A program made the position numbers and the translations under genes. This document shows, piece by piece, positions 27,547 through 36,788 of a DNA stretch of 53,085 bases; positions within the stretch are counted from its first letter, which is position 1, and each line of letters starts with the position of its first letter. The notes beneath the pieces were generated by a model that worked only from the letters and a program-made list of their open reading frames with translations, was not told where the DNA came from and ran no database searches. The DNA is from a virus, in the IMG/VR virus record IMGVR_UViG_3300036790_000232, positions 1 to 53,085 of that record; one strand, 5' to 3'.

Positions 27547-30420
27547 ATCGCGGACAACTACGTATCGATATCGGTCAAAGCGACCGACGGCGCGAAGCCG
27601 GACCTCGACGAGCTCAAGGCGCGGCTCGCCGACCTGAACAAGCAGGTAGCGGAGGCGCAGGCCAACGTCGACACCAAGGACGGCGCGGCTAAGCTCGCCG
27701 CCCTGCAGGTCAGGCTCGACGCGATCGGCAAGCAGGTCGCCAACCCGAAGATCGACGTGGCCGGGGCGAACAAGGCGCTCGCCTCGGTGCTCGCCGTCGA
27801 CACGGCCCTCGACGCGCTCGGCAGCAAGGCGCCGGATAACGCGAAGCAGGCCGGAGAGAAGACGGGCGACAGCTTCGCGAAGGGCTTCGTCTCCTACGTC
27901 AAGCCGCCGATGTCGCTTCCCGCGCTGATCACGGGCGGGGTGCTGTCCGGGCTGGCGGCGCTCCCGGCGCTGACAGCCGGGCTCGGCGCGGCGGCTGGCA
28001 TCGGGCTGGGCGCGGCGTTCCTGATCTCGACGAACGCGAGCGTGAAGAACGCGGGGACGTCGCTGGTGTCCACGCTCAAGGGCGTGATGACGCAGGCGAC
28101 GCAGCCGCTGATCGCCCCGCTTGAGGACGCGTTCAAGCAGCTCGGCTCGTTCATGCAGCAGATTGGCCCGCAGGTCAAGGAAGTCTTCTCCGCGCTCGCC
28201 CCGATGATCCAGCCGTTCACCTACGCGATCGAGGGCCTGGTCGGCGGGATCCTGCCGGGGTTCATCTCGCTGATGAAGGCGGCTCAGCCGGCGGTGCAGG
28301 CGCTGGCCGGGATCATCGCCGGGCTGGGCTATGACCTGGGGAGCATGTTCCAGGCGTTCGCCCCCGCGGTGCAGGCGTCGGCGGGGGTGCTGAAGATGCT
28401 GGGTGACCTGCTCGACGGCCTGTTCCCGGTGATCGGGAAGCTGGCCGCGTCGCTGGCCGGGTCGCTTGCCCCGGTCATCCAGGCGTTCGGCGGGGCGATC
28501 GACGCGATCATGCCCGGCCTGCTGACCATCGGGAAGATCCTGGGCTCGCTGGCGGGCGCGATCCTGACGTCGCTGTCGGGGGCGCTGCAGGCGGTCGCCT
28601 CGGTGGTGAAGGCCGCGGCCCCTGGCTTCACCGCGCTGGCGGGGGCGCTCGCGCAGGTGTTCAGCGCGATGGAGAACACGGGGGCGTTCGGCGCGCTGGA
28701 GGACGCGATCGAGGACGTGGCGGGGCCGCTCGGCCAGCTCGTCAACGGGGTCCTGAAGGCGGCCGCCCCGATCATCAGCCAGCTGGCGGGGCTGGCCACG
28801 GGACTGGGGGCATCGCTGTCGGGGGCGCTGGCCGGGGCCGTCATGGCGATCCTGCCGCCGCTGACGAAGCTGGCCGAGACGGTGCTGACCTCGCTGGGCA
28901 AGGTGCTCGGCCAGCTGGTCGGCCCGGCGGAGGACTTCTTCGGCGCGCTCACCGTGGCTCTTTCTGACGGCCTGGTCGACGTGGTCGACGCCCTGATCAA
29001 GCTGGCGACGCAGGCGCTCGGCCCGCTGCTGCAGGTGCTGCCGACGCTCGCCGGGCTGGTCGGGAAGTTCTTCGAGTCGTTCACCACCGGCAGCACAGAG
29101 GACGCCATCCTCAAGATCGTCAACGCCCTGATCAAGGTCGCGACCTCGGCCCTCGGCCCGCTCGGCACCCTGCTGCCCGCGGTCGTCCCGCTGGTCGGCG
29201 CGCTGCTCGACGTGTTCACCCCGGTGGTCGCGACGGCGGTCGCGGACATCGCGACGGCGCTGGCGGCGATCGTGAGCGCGATCCCGCCGGGCGTCATCCA
29301 GGCGCTGGCGGTCGGCTTCGTGGCCATCGCGGGCGGCATCAGGCTGTGGGCGGTCGCGCAGGGCATCCTCGACGCGGCCATGGCCGTCAGCCCGTGGATG
29401 CTGCTCATCGGCGCTATCGCGCTGCTGTCCATCGGGATCGTCGAGCTGGTGAAGCACTGGCACGCGGTCGCCGCCGCGTTCGACACGGTGCGCCATGCCG
29501 TGGCCACGGCCGCGCATGACATCGCCAGCGTGTTCGACCGGATACGTCACGACATCGCCGCCGCAGTGGACGGGGTGATCAACTTCCTCAAGGCGCACTG
29601 GAAGCTGATCCTCTCCATCCTGCTCGACCCGATCGGCACCGCGGTGATGGAGATCCACCAGCACTGGGCGCAGATCAAGCAGGCGTTCGATCAGGGGTGG
29701 CACGACGTGGTAGCCGCCCTCGACGGGCTGCGCCATGACATCGCCTCGGCGTTCGACAACATCCGCCACGACATCGCGGCGAAGGTCGACGCGATCCCGG
29801 GTGACATCGTCAAGGCGTTCGACACGATCCGTCACGACATCGCCACCGCATGGGACAACGTGCGCCACGACGCGGCGACCGCCTGGGACAACCTGGTCGC
29901 CACCGTGAAATCCAAGATCAGCGAGGTGCTGCAGTACATCGGCCAGCTGCCCGGCAAGATCCTCTCGTTCCTGGCGCGGCTGCCCGGCGAGATGCTGACG
30001 GCCGGGGAGAACATCATCAAGGGCCTGATCAACGGCATCCTCAATGCAGCCGCTGACATCCCGTCGATCATGGCCGGCCTGGCGTCCGACGTGGCCAGCT
30101 ACTTCACCGACCCGCTGAAGATCTTCTCCCCGTCGCGGGTGTTCTTCGAGCACGGCGCCAACATCGTCCAGGGCGCCATCAACGGCGTCCAGTCCACGGC
30201 GCCGAAGCTGCGCAGCACGATGCAGCAGCTGGGGACGCAGGTGGCCCGCGCCGGGCTCGGCAGCTCTGCGGCCGGGGGAGCGGGTGCCGCGGGCACGAGC
30301 AGCGCGCACACGGTGCAGCTGCAGTTCCAGGGCAACAGCTCGGACAAGTTCGAGCAGTGGTTCCGCCAGCGGGTCCGCGTCATCGGCGGCGGCGATGTCC
30401 AGAAGGCCTTCGGCAACTGA
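27547..30420 (+). CDS. Tape measure protein, apparent ATC start
   Basis: The frame is closed upstream by TGA 27538 and has no ATG, GTG or TTG before GTG 27757, but codons 27547-27756 encode typical protein (ADNYVSISVKATDGAKPDLDELKARLADLNKQ) as expected for a tape-measure N-terminus. The best start is ATC 27547 behind GGAGGGGGG, giving 957 residues. Several long hydrophobic segments lie between about residues 120 and 620. Residues of about 640-780 repeat an F-D-x-I-R-H-D-I-A motif. The C-terminus SPSRVFFEHGANIVQGAINGV is typical. It sets tail length and is later released with the DNA. Confidence 0.8.
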   Translation: MADNYVSISVKATDGAKPDLDELKARLADLNKQVAEAQANVDTKDGAAKLAALQVRLDAIGKQVANPKIDVAGANKALASVLAVDTALDALGSKAPDNAKQAGEKTGDSFAKGFVSYVKPPMSLPALITGGVLSGLAALPALTAGLGAAAGIGLGAAFLISTNASVKNAGTSLVSTLKGVMTQATQPLIAPLEDAFKQLGSFMQQIGPQVKEVFSALAPMIQPFTYAIEGLVGGILPGFISLMKAAQPAVQALAGIIAGLGYDLGSMFQAFAPAVQASAGVLKMLGDLLDGLFPVIGKLAASLAGSLAPVIQAFGGAIDAIMPGLLTIGKILGSLAGAILTSLSGALQAVASVVKAAAPGFTALAGALAQVFSAMENTGAFGALEDAIEDVAGPLGQLVNGVLKAAAPIISQLAGLATGLGASLSGALAGAVMAILPPLTKLAETVLTSLGKVLGQLVGPAEDFFGALTVALSDGLVDVVDALIKLATQALGPLLQVLPTLAGLVGKFFESFTTGSTEDAILKIVNALIKVATSALGPLGTLLPAVVPLVGALLDVFTPVVATAVADIATALAAIVSAIPPGVIQALAVGFVAIAGGIRLWAVAQGILDAAMAVSPWMLLIGAIALLSIGIVELVKHWHAVAAAFDTVRHAVATAAHDIASVFDRIRHDIAAAVDGVINFLKAHWKLILSILLDPIGTAVMEIHQHWAQIKQAFDQGWHDVVAALDGLRHDIASAFDNIRHDIAAKVDAIPGDIVKAFDTIRHDIATAWDNVRHDAATAWDNLVATVKSKISEVLQYIGQLPGKILSFLARLPGEMLTAGENIIKGLINGILNAAADIPSIMAGLASDVASYFTDPLKIFSPSRVFFEHGANIVQGAINGVQSTAPKLRSTMQQLGTQVARAGLGSSAAGGAGAAGTSSAHTVQLQFQGNSSDKFEQWFRQRVRVIGGGDVQKAFGN
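29480..29900 (+). repeat. RHDIA-type repeats in the tape measure gene
   Basis: The protein motif F-D-x-(I/V)-R-H-(D/A) recurs at least six times (FDTVRHAVA, FDRIRHDIA, LDGLRHDIA, FDNIRHDIA, FDTIRHDIA, WDNVRHDAA), spaced by 11 or more residues. It is an amphipathic helical repeat, common as the length-determining part of tape measures. Confidence 0.6.
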
Positions 30421-30445
30421 TGACCATTAACCAAGGAGACAGCAA

Positions 30446-30916
30446 GTGGCCCTGACCGCGTACACGCAGCCGAAGTTCCTGCTCAACCACATGGGCAAGG
30501 CCCTGGTGAACATGTCGACCGACACGTTCAAGGTCGGCCTGATCGCCTCCGGCACCCTGAACGCCTCGCGGACGACCACCGAGGCGTACGAGTTCGTCAG
30601 CGACCTGCTCGCCAACAGCGGCTCGGCGCTGACCGAGGTGAGCGGCACCGGCTACAGCCGGCAGAGCCTGACTAGCGTCGCGTGGTCGCAGTCCGCCCTG
30701 GTCGTCGAGTTCACCGCGGCTAACCCCGCGTGGACTAGCTCAACGTTCTCAACGAACTACGCGTGGATCCACGACGAGACGGCCAGCTCGACGACCGATG
30801 CGACCCGCCCGCTGCTGGCGATCTTCGACCTCGGCGGCACGCAGTCGGTCTCCGGCACCACGTTCACGCTGACGGTCAACGCCTCCGGCCTGGCCACCTT
30901 CACCGCCGCGGTCTGA
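30446..30916 (+). CDS. Putative tail protein, 156 residues
   Basis: GTG 30446 after CAAGGAGACAGCAAG. The sequence (QPKFLLNHMGKALVNMSTDTFKVGLIASGT... SLTSVAWSQSALVVEF) is a beta-sandwich type common in phage tails behind the tape measure. Probably a distal tail or adhesion component. Confidence 0.6.
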   Translation: MALTAYTQPKFLLNHMGKALVNMSTDTFKVGLIASGTLNASRTTTEAYEFVSDLLANSGSALTEVSGTGYSRQSLTSVAWSQSALVVEFTAANPAWTSSTFSTNYAWIHDETASSTTDATRPLLAIFDLGGTQSVSGTTFTLTVNASGLATFTAAV

Positions 30917-30954
30917 CCCTTCCCGTACGGCGCGCAGGAGGAGGTGAGACCGCC

Positions 30955-30987
30955 GTGGCGCTGACGATCGCGGCGGGCTCGCCGTGA
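30955..30987 (+). CDS. 10-residue leader peptide before the large tail gene
   Basis: GTG 30955 with a strong ribosome binding site (GGAGGAGGTGAG) encodes VALTIAAGSP and stops at 30985-30987 overlapping GTG 30984 of the large tail gene. The tail gene itself has no good ribosome binding site, so it is likely translated by coupling from this leader. It may also be the remnant of a longer gene. Confidence 0.4.
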   Translation: MALTIAAGSP

Positions 30988-33900
30988 CCAGCCTGTTCAG
31001 CCAGGCCACCCCGACCGGCACGATCACCGCCGGCACCGGCAACAACGGCACCAACGGCCTGCACTTCACCGTCTCGGCCGCGGCCCCGCTAGAGGGCACC
31101 TGGCACTGGAGCTCGTCATCGGACACGCAGCTCCCGACGTCTATCGGCCTCTACAGCACGCAGGCCAGCCCGTCCACCGGCACCGTGGTGGTGGCCGCGC
31201 AGGCGGCCACCTGGCTCACGGGCCCCGGCGGAACCGCGGCGGCGGCCGGGTCGGGCTGGTGCTACGCGGCGTTCACCTCGCCGCCGACCCTGGCCAGCGG
31301 CACGAACTACATGGCCGTCGCGTTCAGGAACGACGCGGCTAACCGCTGGTTCTCGTTCTACTCCGTGACCTGGCCTGTTACCTCCGGCATCATCACCGCG
31401 CCGAAGGACGAGTCCACCTCGGCCCTGAGCCAGGGCTGGTACAACATCGGGACGGCGCTCGCCTTCCCGGCCACGCAGTCCGGTACCGCCGGCAGCAACT
31501 TCGGCATGGACGTCGAGGTCGGCTCGGGCACGTCCGTTTCCCTTCCTGTCGCGCAGGTCACCGCGGCGGCCCCGCTGCCCGCGCTCGCCGCGGGCCCCGT
31601 TGCGATCCCGGTCGCCCAGGTGGCCGCTGCCGCGAACACGGTGACCGGCGGCGGCATAACCGCCGGGGTGATCCGCAGCGAGGCGGGCGGCGGCCTGCTG
31701 ACGGAGGACGGCGGGTCGCTCGCCACCGAGGTACCCGCCGGGGCGCTGACCCTTCCCGTCGCCCAGGTTTCCGTGGCCGGCCTCGCCCTCGTTCCCGTCG
31801 TGTCGGTGCCGCTCCCGGCGGCCGCCGTCGCCGTCTCGGCCCCGCTCCCGTCACTGGCCGCGGGCCCGGTCGCCCTGCCCGCGGCACAGGTGGATGCCGC
31901 GGCCCCGCTGCCCGTCCCGGCCGTCTCCGTGCCGCTGCCCGTCGCCCAGGTCAACGCCGCGGGCTTCGCGCTGACCCCGGACACCAGCGTCTTCGTCGCC
32001 TTGCCCGTCGCCCAGGTCGCCGTCTCGGCGCCCGTCCCGTCGCTGGCAGCCGGACCTGTCGCGCTTCCTGCCGGGGCTGTCGAGGTGGCCGCCCCGCTGC
32101 CGGCTCCTGTCGCATCGGTCCCGCTGCCGGTCGCGCAGGAGGCGGTAGCCGCCTACTCCCCGGCGTCGGCCGCGGGGCCCGTCTCGCTCCCGGCTGCCGC
32201 GGTCACCGTGGCCGCCCCGCTGCCGGCTCCGGCCGCCAAGGTGCCGCTCCCTGCCGCGCAGGTCAACGTAGCGGCGCCGCTACCTTTGCCGTCGGTATCC
32301 GTCCCGCTCCCTGCCGCGCAGGTCACGGCGGCCGGGCACCCGCTGGCGCCGTCGGCCCCGGTCTTCGTCGCGCTCCCGGTCGCCCAGGTCACCGCCGCGG
32401 CGCTGCCCGTTACGCCCTTCGTCCCGCCGGTGTTCCCGTACGCGCCCCTCGACCTGCGCTGTGAACTGCTGCTCGGCACCACCTACACCGACGTCAGCGG
32501 CTACGCCTACCAGCGGGCGGGCACCTCGCCGCCCATCTCGATCACCCGCGGCCGTCCCGACGAGTCGAGCACCGCCAACCCGGCGGCGTGCACGTGGGAG
32601 TGGAACAACCGCGACGGCCGGTTCAGCCCGCTCAACCCGCTGTCCCCGTACTTCGGGATGCTCGGCCGCAACACGCCGGTGCGCTGGTCGGTACCCGCCG
32701 CGAGCACGTACCTGCGGCTTGAGGCAGGCGTGGGCGCCTACGCCTACGCCCCGGAGGCGAGCCGCCTGGACATCACCGGCAGCCTGGAAGTGCGGATCGC
32801 GCTGCGCATGTCGGACTGGCGGGCGTGCGACCTGGCCGGCAAGTTCGACGGCACCTCGGCCAGCAGCTGGATCTGGAACACCGACGCTGACGGGACCATG
32901 CAGTTCTGGTGGTGGGACGGCAGCGCGCTGCACTTTGTCCAGTCGACGGCCCCGCTGCCGGCCGGGACCAGGGCCGTCAGGGTCACGCTCGACGTCACCA
33001 CGGGCACGGTCACCCACTACACCTCGACGGGGATCGACGGGACGTGGACGCAGCTGGGGACCGCGGCCAGCGGGACCGGCGGCGCGTCCACCAGCGTGCA
33101 CTCCGGGTCGGGGTCCTCGGTGCCGCTCACGGTCGGCTGGTCGGCGAACAACCCGACGTGGCAGCTGTACGGGCGGGTGACCGGCTTCCGCCTGTACAAC
33201 GGCATCGGCGGGACCGTGGTGGCCGACGCGGCGTTCAGCGCCCAGGCGGCGGGCGCCGCGACGTGGACGGACTCACCGGGCAACACGTGGACGGTGACGG
33301 GCGGGGCGGAGCTGTCCGGCCGCGACTACCGCTTCAACGGCGAGATGTCGGCCCAGCCGCCCAAGTGGGACGTCACCGGCACCGACCAGGCGGTGACGGC
33401 GGCCGCGGGCGGGCCGCTGCGCAGGCTGTCCCAGGGCACCGCCAACGCGATGTCGGCGATGAAGCGCGCGATCCTGCTGCAGGGCGGGAGCCTGGCGCCG
33501 CAGGCGTACTGGAGCCTGGAGGACGCGGCGGGCGCGTCCGTGTTCGGCGCCTCTCTCGGCGGGCTGCCGATGACGTTCGACCAGAATCCCGCCCCGGACC
33601 TGGCCACCGACAGCAGCTTCATCGCGTCGGCCCCGCTGCCGACGTTCAACGGGTCGCGGTTTTACGGGCGGGTCGCGCCCTACTCCGGCGGCAGCAGCGT
33701 CATCGTCCGCTGGCTGTGCAAGCTCGGCACCGTCACCCTGCTGCCGGGCCTGACCTACGCGCCGCTGGCGCGCATCTCGACCTCCGGTACCGTCCGCGCC
33801 CTGTACGTGGTCGCGTTCGCGGGCAGCGGCACGCTCGGCCTGATCGGCTACGACAGCAGCGGCACCGACGTCATCAACACCGGCCCCCTCTCGTTCGGCG

Positions 33901-35234
33901 CCGACGGGACCCCGCTGTACTACTCGGTTGAGATCCAGCTCGTGTCCGGCAACGTGCAGGCCTCCCTGGTGACGCTGGCGCCGGGCGCGTCGTCCGGCCT
34001 GGCGGAGACCGTGACCCTCGCCGGCGGCAACGTCGGCAACTGCTCGGTCGTGGCACTCAACCCGAACGCGCTGTTCACCGACACGGTCGCCGGCCACGTC
34101 ACGCTGCAGGCGACCGACTCCTCCCTGTTCGCGCTCGGCCAGCCGCTGAACGCCTGGACGGGGGAGATGGCCGCCGACCGCTACGCCCGGCTCGCGGGCG
34201 AGAACGGCTACCAGGCGCGCATCATCGGCAGCCCGGCCTACTCGGCGCAGATGGGCCCGCAGGGGATCGACACCCTGTCCGACCTGCTGACGGAGGTTGA
34301 GGCGGCCGACCTCGGCCAGCAGTTCGAGCCGCGCCAGGTGCTCGCGCTCGGCTACCGCACCCTGGCCTCAATGTGCGCCCAGCCGCCGCGGCTGACGATG
34401 GACTACGCCCAGTCGCAGCCGGGCGGGGTCAACGGCGGCGGCTCCGACTCGGGCCTTGACCCCACCTACGATGACCAGCTGCTCGCCAACGACTGGACGG
34501 TGACCCGCGGCTCGTCGACCGGATCCCAGGGCGCGACCGTTCAGGTGCAGCTTGACGACGGCAGCGCGATGAGCATCAGCAACCCGCCGACGGGGGTCGG
34601 GGACTACGCGAAAACGCAGACCGTCAACACCGAGTACGACGCGCAGCTGCAGGACGTGGCCGGGTGGATGGTGCACACCGGGACGGTTGACCAGGCGAGG
34701 TGGCCGGGCATCCCCGTCAACCTGGCGCGGCCGGCGATCCAGGACGGCGGCCTGTACTACCCGGTGCTGGACGCCGACGTCGGGGATTACCTCGAGCTGG
34801 CCAGCCTGCCGGACGTCGTGCTGTACGACCCGGTGAAGCAGCTGCTGTTCGGCAGCAAGGAGTCGCTCGGCGGATTCCATCACACGGTGGAGTTCAACGC
34901 GGTGCCTGAGGTGCCGTATGAGGTGATCGTGCTGGATGACCCGGTGTACGGCCGGGTGGATACCGACGGGTCCACGCTGCACACTACGGCCGCCTACCCG
35001 CAGTCGTCGCTGTCGGTCAGCACGGGTGCCGGCTTCCCGCTGTGGACGACGGCGGCGGCTGACTTCCCGTTCGACGTCAACGTCAGCGGCATGCGGCTGA
35101 CGGTTACGAGCATCACCGGCTCGTCGAGCCCCCAGATCTTTACTGTCACGCCCGCGGTTAACGGCGTTGAGAAGTCCCTTGCCGCAGGCAGCGACGTGCG
35201 CCTGTGGTTCCCGCCGATCCTGTCACTCACCTAG
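30984..35234 (+). CDS. Large tail tip/minor tail protein with VPLPxAQV repeats
   Basis: 1416 residues from GTG 30984. Residues 1-180 form an N-terminal beta domain. Residues of about 185-490 are repeats of a 15-20 residue unit around LPVAQVxxAAPLP. From about 495 a typical minor-tail region follows (ISITRGRPDESSTANPAACTWEWNNRDGRFSPLNPLSPYFG), then a LamG-like domain (about 575-780) and a long C-terminal region ending near PVYGRVDTDG. It would form the tail tip and bind the host surface. The repeats may act as a flexible spacer. Confidence 0.75.
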   Translation: MTSLFSQATPTGTITAGTGNNGTNGLHFTVSAAAPLEGTWHWSSSSDTQLPTSIGLYSTQASPSTGTVVVAAQAATWLTGPGGTAAAAGSGWCYAAFTSPPTLASGTNYMAVAFRNDAANRWFSFYSVTWPVTSGIITAPKDESTSALSQGWYNIGTALAFPATQSGTAGSNFGMDVEVGSGTSVSLPVAQVTAAAPLPALAAGPVAIPVAQVAAAANTVTGGGITAGVIRSEAGGGLLTEDGGSLATEVPAGALTLPVAQVSVAGLALVPVVSVPLPAAAVAVSAPLPSLAAGPVALPAAQVDAAAPLPVPAVSVPLPVAQVNAAGFALTPDTSVFVALPVAQVAVSAPVPSLAAGPVALPAGAVEVAAPLPAPVASVPLPVAQEAVAAYSPASAAGPVSLPAAAVTVAAPLPAPAAKVPLPAAQVNVAAPLPLPSVSVPLPAAQVTAAGHPLAPSAPVFVALPVAQVTAAALPVTPFVPPVFPYAPLDLRCELLLGTTYTDVSGYAYQRAGTSPPISITRGRPDESSTANPAACTWEWNNRDGRFSPLNPLSPYFGMLGRNTPVRWSVPAASTYLRLEAGVGAYAYAPEASRLDITGSLEVRIALRMSDWRACDLAGKFDGTSASSWIWNTDADGTMQFWWWDGSALHFVQSTAPLPAGTRAVRVTLDVTTGTVTHYTSTGIDGTWTQLGTAASGTGGASTSVHSGSGSSVPLTVGWSANNPTWQLYGRVTGFRLYNGIGGTVVADAAFSAQAAGAATWTDSPGNTWTVTGGAELSGRDYRFNGEMSAQPPKWDVTGTDQAVTAAAGGPLRRLSQGTANAMSAMKRAILLQGGSLAPQAYWSLEDAAGASVFGASLGGLPMTFDQNPAPDLATDSSFIASAPLPTFNGSRFYGRVAPYSGGSSVIVRWLCKLGTVTLLPGLTYAPLARISTSGTVRALYVVAFAGSGTLGLIGYDSSGTDVINTGPLSFGADGTPLYYSVEIQLVSGNVQASLVTLAPGASSGLAETVTLAGGNVGNCSVVALNPNALFTDTVAGHVTLQATDSSLFALGQPLNAWTGEMAADRYARLAGENGYQARIIGSPAYSAQMGPQGIDTLSDLLTEVEAADLGQQFEPRQVLALGYRTLASMCAQPPRLTMDYAQSQPGGVNGGGSDSGLDPTYDDQLLANDWTVTRGSSTGSQGATVQVQLDDGSAMSISNPPTGVGDYAKTQTVNTEYDAQLQDVAGWMVHTGTVDQARWPGIPVNLARPAIQDGGLYYPVLDADVGDYLELASLPDVVLYDPVKQLLFGSKESLGGFHHTVEFNAVPEVPYEVIVLDDPVYGRVDTDGSTLHTTAAYPQSSLSVSTGAGFPLWTTAAADFPFDVNVSGMRLTVTSITGSSSPQIFTVTPAVNGVEKSLAAGSDVRLWFPPILSLT
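31540..32440 (+). repeat. Coding repeats for LPxAQV units
   Basis: About a dozen units encode variants of VPLPAAQVTAAAPLPxxxAG, with strong bias to Val, Ala, Pro and Leu. Codons vary between units (CCGCTCCC, CCGCTGCC), so the repeat is maintained as protein. Expansion or contraction by recombination is likely. Confidence 0.7.
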
Positions 35235-35243
35235 GAGGCCAGC

Positions 35244-35744
35244 TTGACTGCTCTCGGCCAGGTTCAGGCCGGCGCCCGCCTGACGGCCGCGATGGCGCAG
35301 GGCGTGGCGCCGCTGTCCGCCTACAAGGGCACCAACCAGGCGGGGTCAGGCAGCACCCTGGCGAACGACAGCGCCCTGCTGCTGCCGGTGCAGGCCAACT
35401 CCGTCTACTACTTCGAGCTGGTGCTGGGCTACGAGGGCGGCACGGGGGGCAGCAGCGACATCAAGCTCGGCTGGTCGCTGCCGTCCGGGGCGACGATGGT
35501 CTACGCGCTGGAGGGGAACACGACGGGCGGGGTTGCCACCGCCGGGGCGTGGGAGACGCAGTCGTCTACGCCGGCGCTGGGCACCGCCGGGTCCGGTGTC
35601 CCGGTCGGCGCGGTCGCCTCCGGCACGATCTCGGTGGGCAGCACGGGCGGGACGATGCAGCTGCAGTGGGCGCGGAACGCGGGCAGCGGCACGTCGCCCA
35701 CCGTGCTCGCCGGGTCGGCGCTCGACGCGTGGCAGGTCCAGTGA
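35244..35744 (+). CDS. Tail tip-associated protein A
   Basis: 166 residues from TTG 35244 after TAGGAGGCC. MAQGVAPLSAYKGT...ANDSALLLPVQANSVYYFELVLGYEG and the end VLAGSALDAWQVQ are beta-sandwich-like. The next gene encodes a paralogue. Likely a trimer or cap at the tail fibre/tip. Confidence 0.6.
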   Translation: MTALGQVQAGARLTAAMAQGVAPLSAYKGTNQAGSGSTLANDSALLLPVQANSVYYFELVLGYEGGTGGSSDIKLGWSLPSGATMVYALEGNTTGGVATAGAWETQSSTPALGTAGSGVPVGAVASGTISVGSTGGTMQLQWARNAGSGTSPTVLAGSALDAWQVQ

Positions 35745-36256
35745 GCGCAGACGACGAGTTCTTCCCCGGCGGCCGGCTGAGCGGGCCCGCGATGCGCGGC
35801 ATCGCGCCGCTGGCCGCGTACAAGCCGGTGAGCGAGTCGGGGCCGAACAGCAACGTTCCGCAGGACGATGACGCGCTGCTGCTGCCGCTGCTGGCCAGCG
35901 CCGTGTACAGGTTCTCGTGCGTGCTCGGCTACACGGGCAACGCGACGGGGACCGGTGACATCAAGGTCGGCTTCACGGTGCCGTCCGGGGCGACGATGGG
36001 CTACGTCCTGTACGGCATGACCGGGGCGAGCGGCAGCCAGGTCGCCACGAACGGCTGGTGGGAGACGGAGTCGAGCCTGACGACGCTTGACTCCAACGGC
36101 GCGAGCAGCCCGGTCTCGTGCGTCATGAAGGGCACCATCGACACGGCGGCGACGCCGGGGACGCTGCAGCTGATCTGGTCGCAGCACTCGGCGACCAGCA
36201 CCGTCGCGACCACCGTCCTGGCCGGGTCGTCACTGCTCGCCTGGCAGGTGCAGTGA
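35741..36256 (+). CDS. Tail tip-associated protein B (paralogue of A)
   Basis: 171 residues from GTG 35741 (4-base overlap). It matches protein A throughout: IAPLAAYKPV, DALLLPLLASAVYRFSCVLGYTG, GDIKVGFTVPSGATMGY and final VLAGSSLLAWQVQ. Tandem duplication with divergence, as often seen in host-binding proteins. Confidence 0.6.
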   Translation: MSADDEFFPGGRLSGPAMRGIAPLAAYKPVSESGPNSNVPQDDDALLLPLLASAVYRFSCVLGYTGNATGTGDIKVGFTVPSGATMGYVLYGMTGASGSQVATNGWWETESSLTTLDSNGASSPVSCVMKGTIDTAATPGTLQLIWSQHSATSTVATTVLAGSSLLAWQVQ

Positions 36257-36549
36257 TGACGTGGCTGCTGGTGCCGCTGGCGTTCCTGGCGATGTTCTGC
36301 CAGGACGTGCTGTGCGTGGTCATGGTGCGGGCCGAGGGATCAGGCCGGGCGCACCGGGCGGCGCTGTGCGACCTGCTGCAGGACGCGTGCGGGCTGGCGT
36401 CGCTCGGCGCGGTCGGCGGGTCGCTGCTCGTCGGCGGCGACGTGCTGCTGTCCGGTGCGGTGGTCGCGGCGCGGCTGGCCGGGGACTACGCCGGCACGTA
36501 CACGGGCGTGCGGCTCGGCGTGTGGCTTGACGGGAGGGGATCACGGTGA
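36256..36549 (+). CDS. Small membrane protein, 97 residues
   Basis: ATG 36256 (GTG 36253 also in frame). Residues 2-25 (WLLVPLAFLAMFCQDVLCVVMV) and 45-80 are hydrophobic, giving two or three spans. Part of a run of small membrane proteins before the endolysin; a holin role is possible but not provable here. Confidence 0.5.
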   Translation: MTWLLVPLAFLAMFCQDVLCVVMVRAEGSGRAHRAALCDLLQDACGLASLGAVGGSLLVGGDVLLSGAVVAARLAGDYAGTYTGVRLGVWLDGRGSR

Positions 36550-36788
36550 GCCTGTGGCATCACTACTGGGCGTGGACCGGCGGGAACATCGGGGCGCTTC
36601 CGCTGGAGTTCGTCATCACGACGGCGGCCGCCTTCGTGTTCCGGGGGCCGATCGGCCGGCTGATCGGCGGCAGGGCGGCAAGGGACGCGGCGGCCGCGCG
36701 GCGGATCGCGGCTGACCTGTACAGGCATCACACCGGGCGCGCGCATCCGGACGCGCCCGCCCCTGATAGTGAAAGTGAGGCGAAGTGA
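36546..36788 (+). CDS. Small membrane protein, 80 residues
   Basis: GTG 36546 (4-base overlap). LWHHYWAWTGGNIGALPLEFVITTAAAFVF is an amphipathic start plus one span; the rest is a basic cytoplasmic tail (RDAAAARRIAADLYRHHTGRAH). I have seen this LWHHYW...FVI arrangement in actinophage lysis regions. Confidence 0.55.
   Translation: MSLWHHYWAWTGGNIGALPLEFVITTAAAFVFRGPIGRLIGGRAARDAAAARRIAADLYRHHTGRAHPDAPAPDSESEAK

Noticed and set aside
27493-30309. A 938-codon open frame on the minus strand
   Set aside because: It is the exact antisense of the tape measure gene. High GC keeps opposite frames open, and the product is an Arg/Asp/His-rich sequence with no protein-like pattern.
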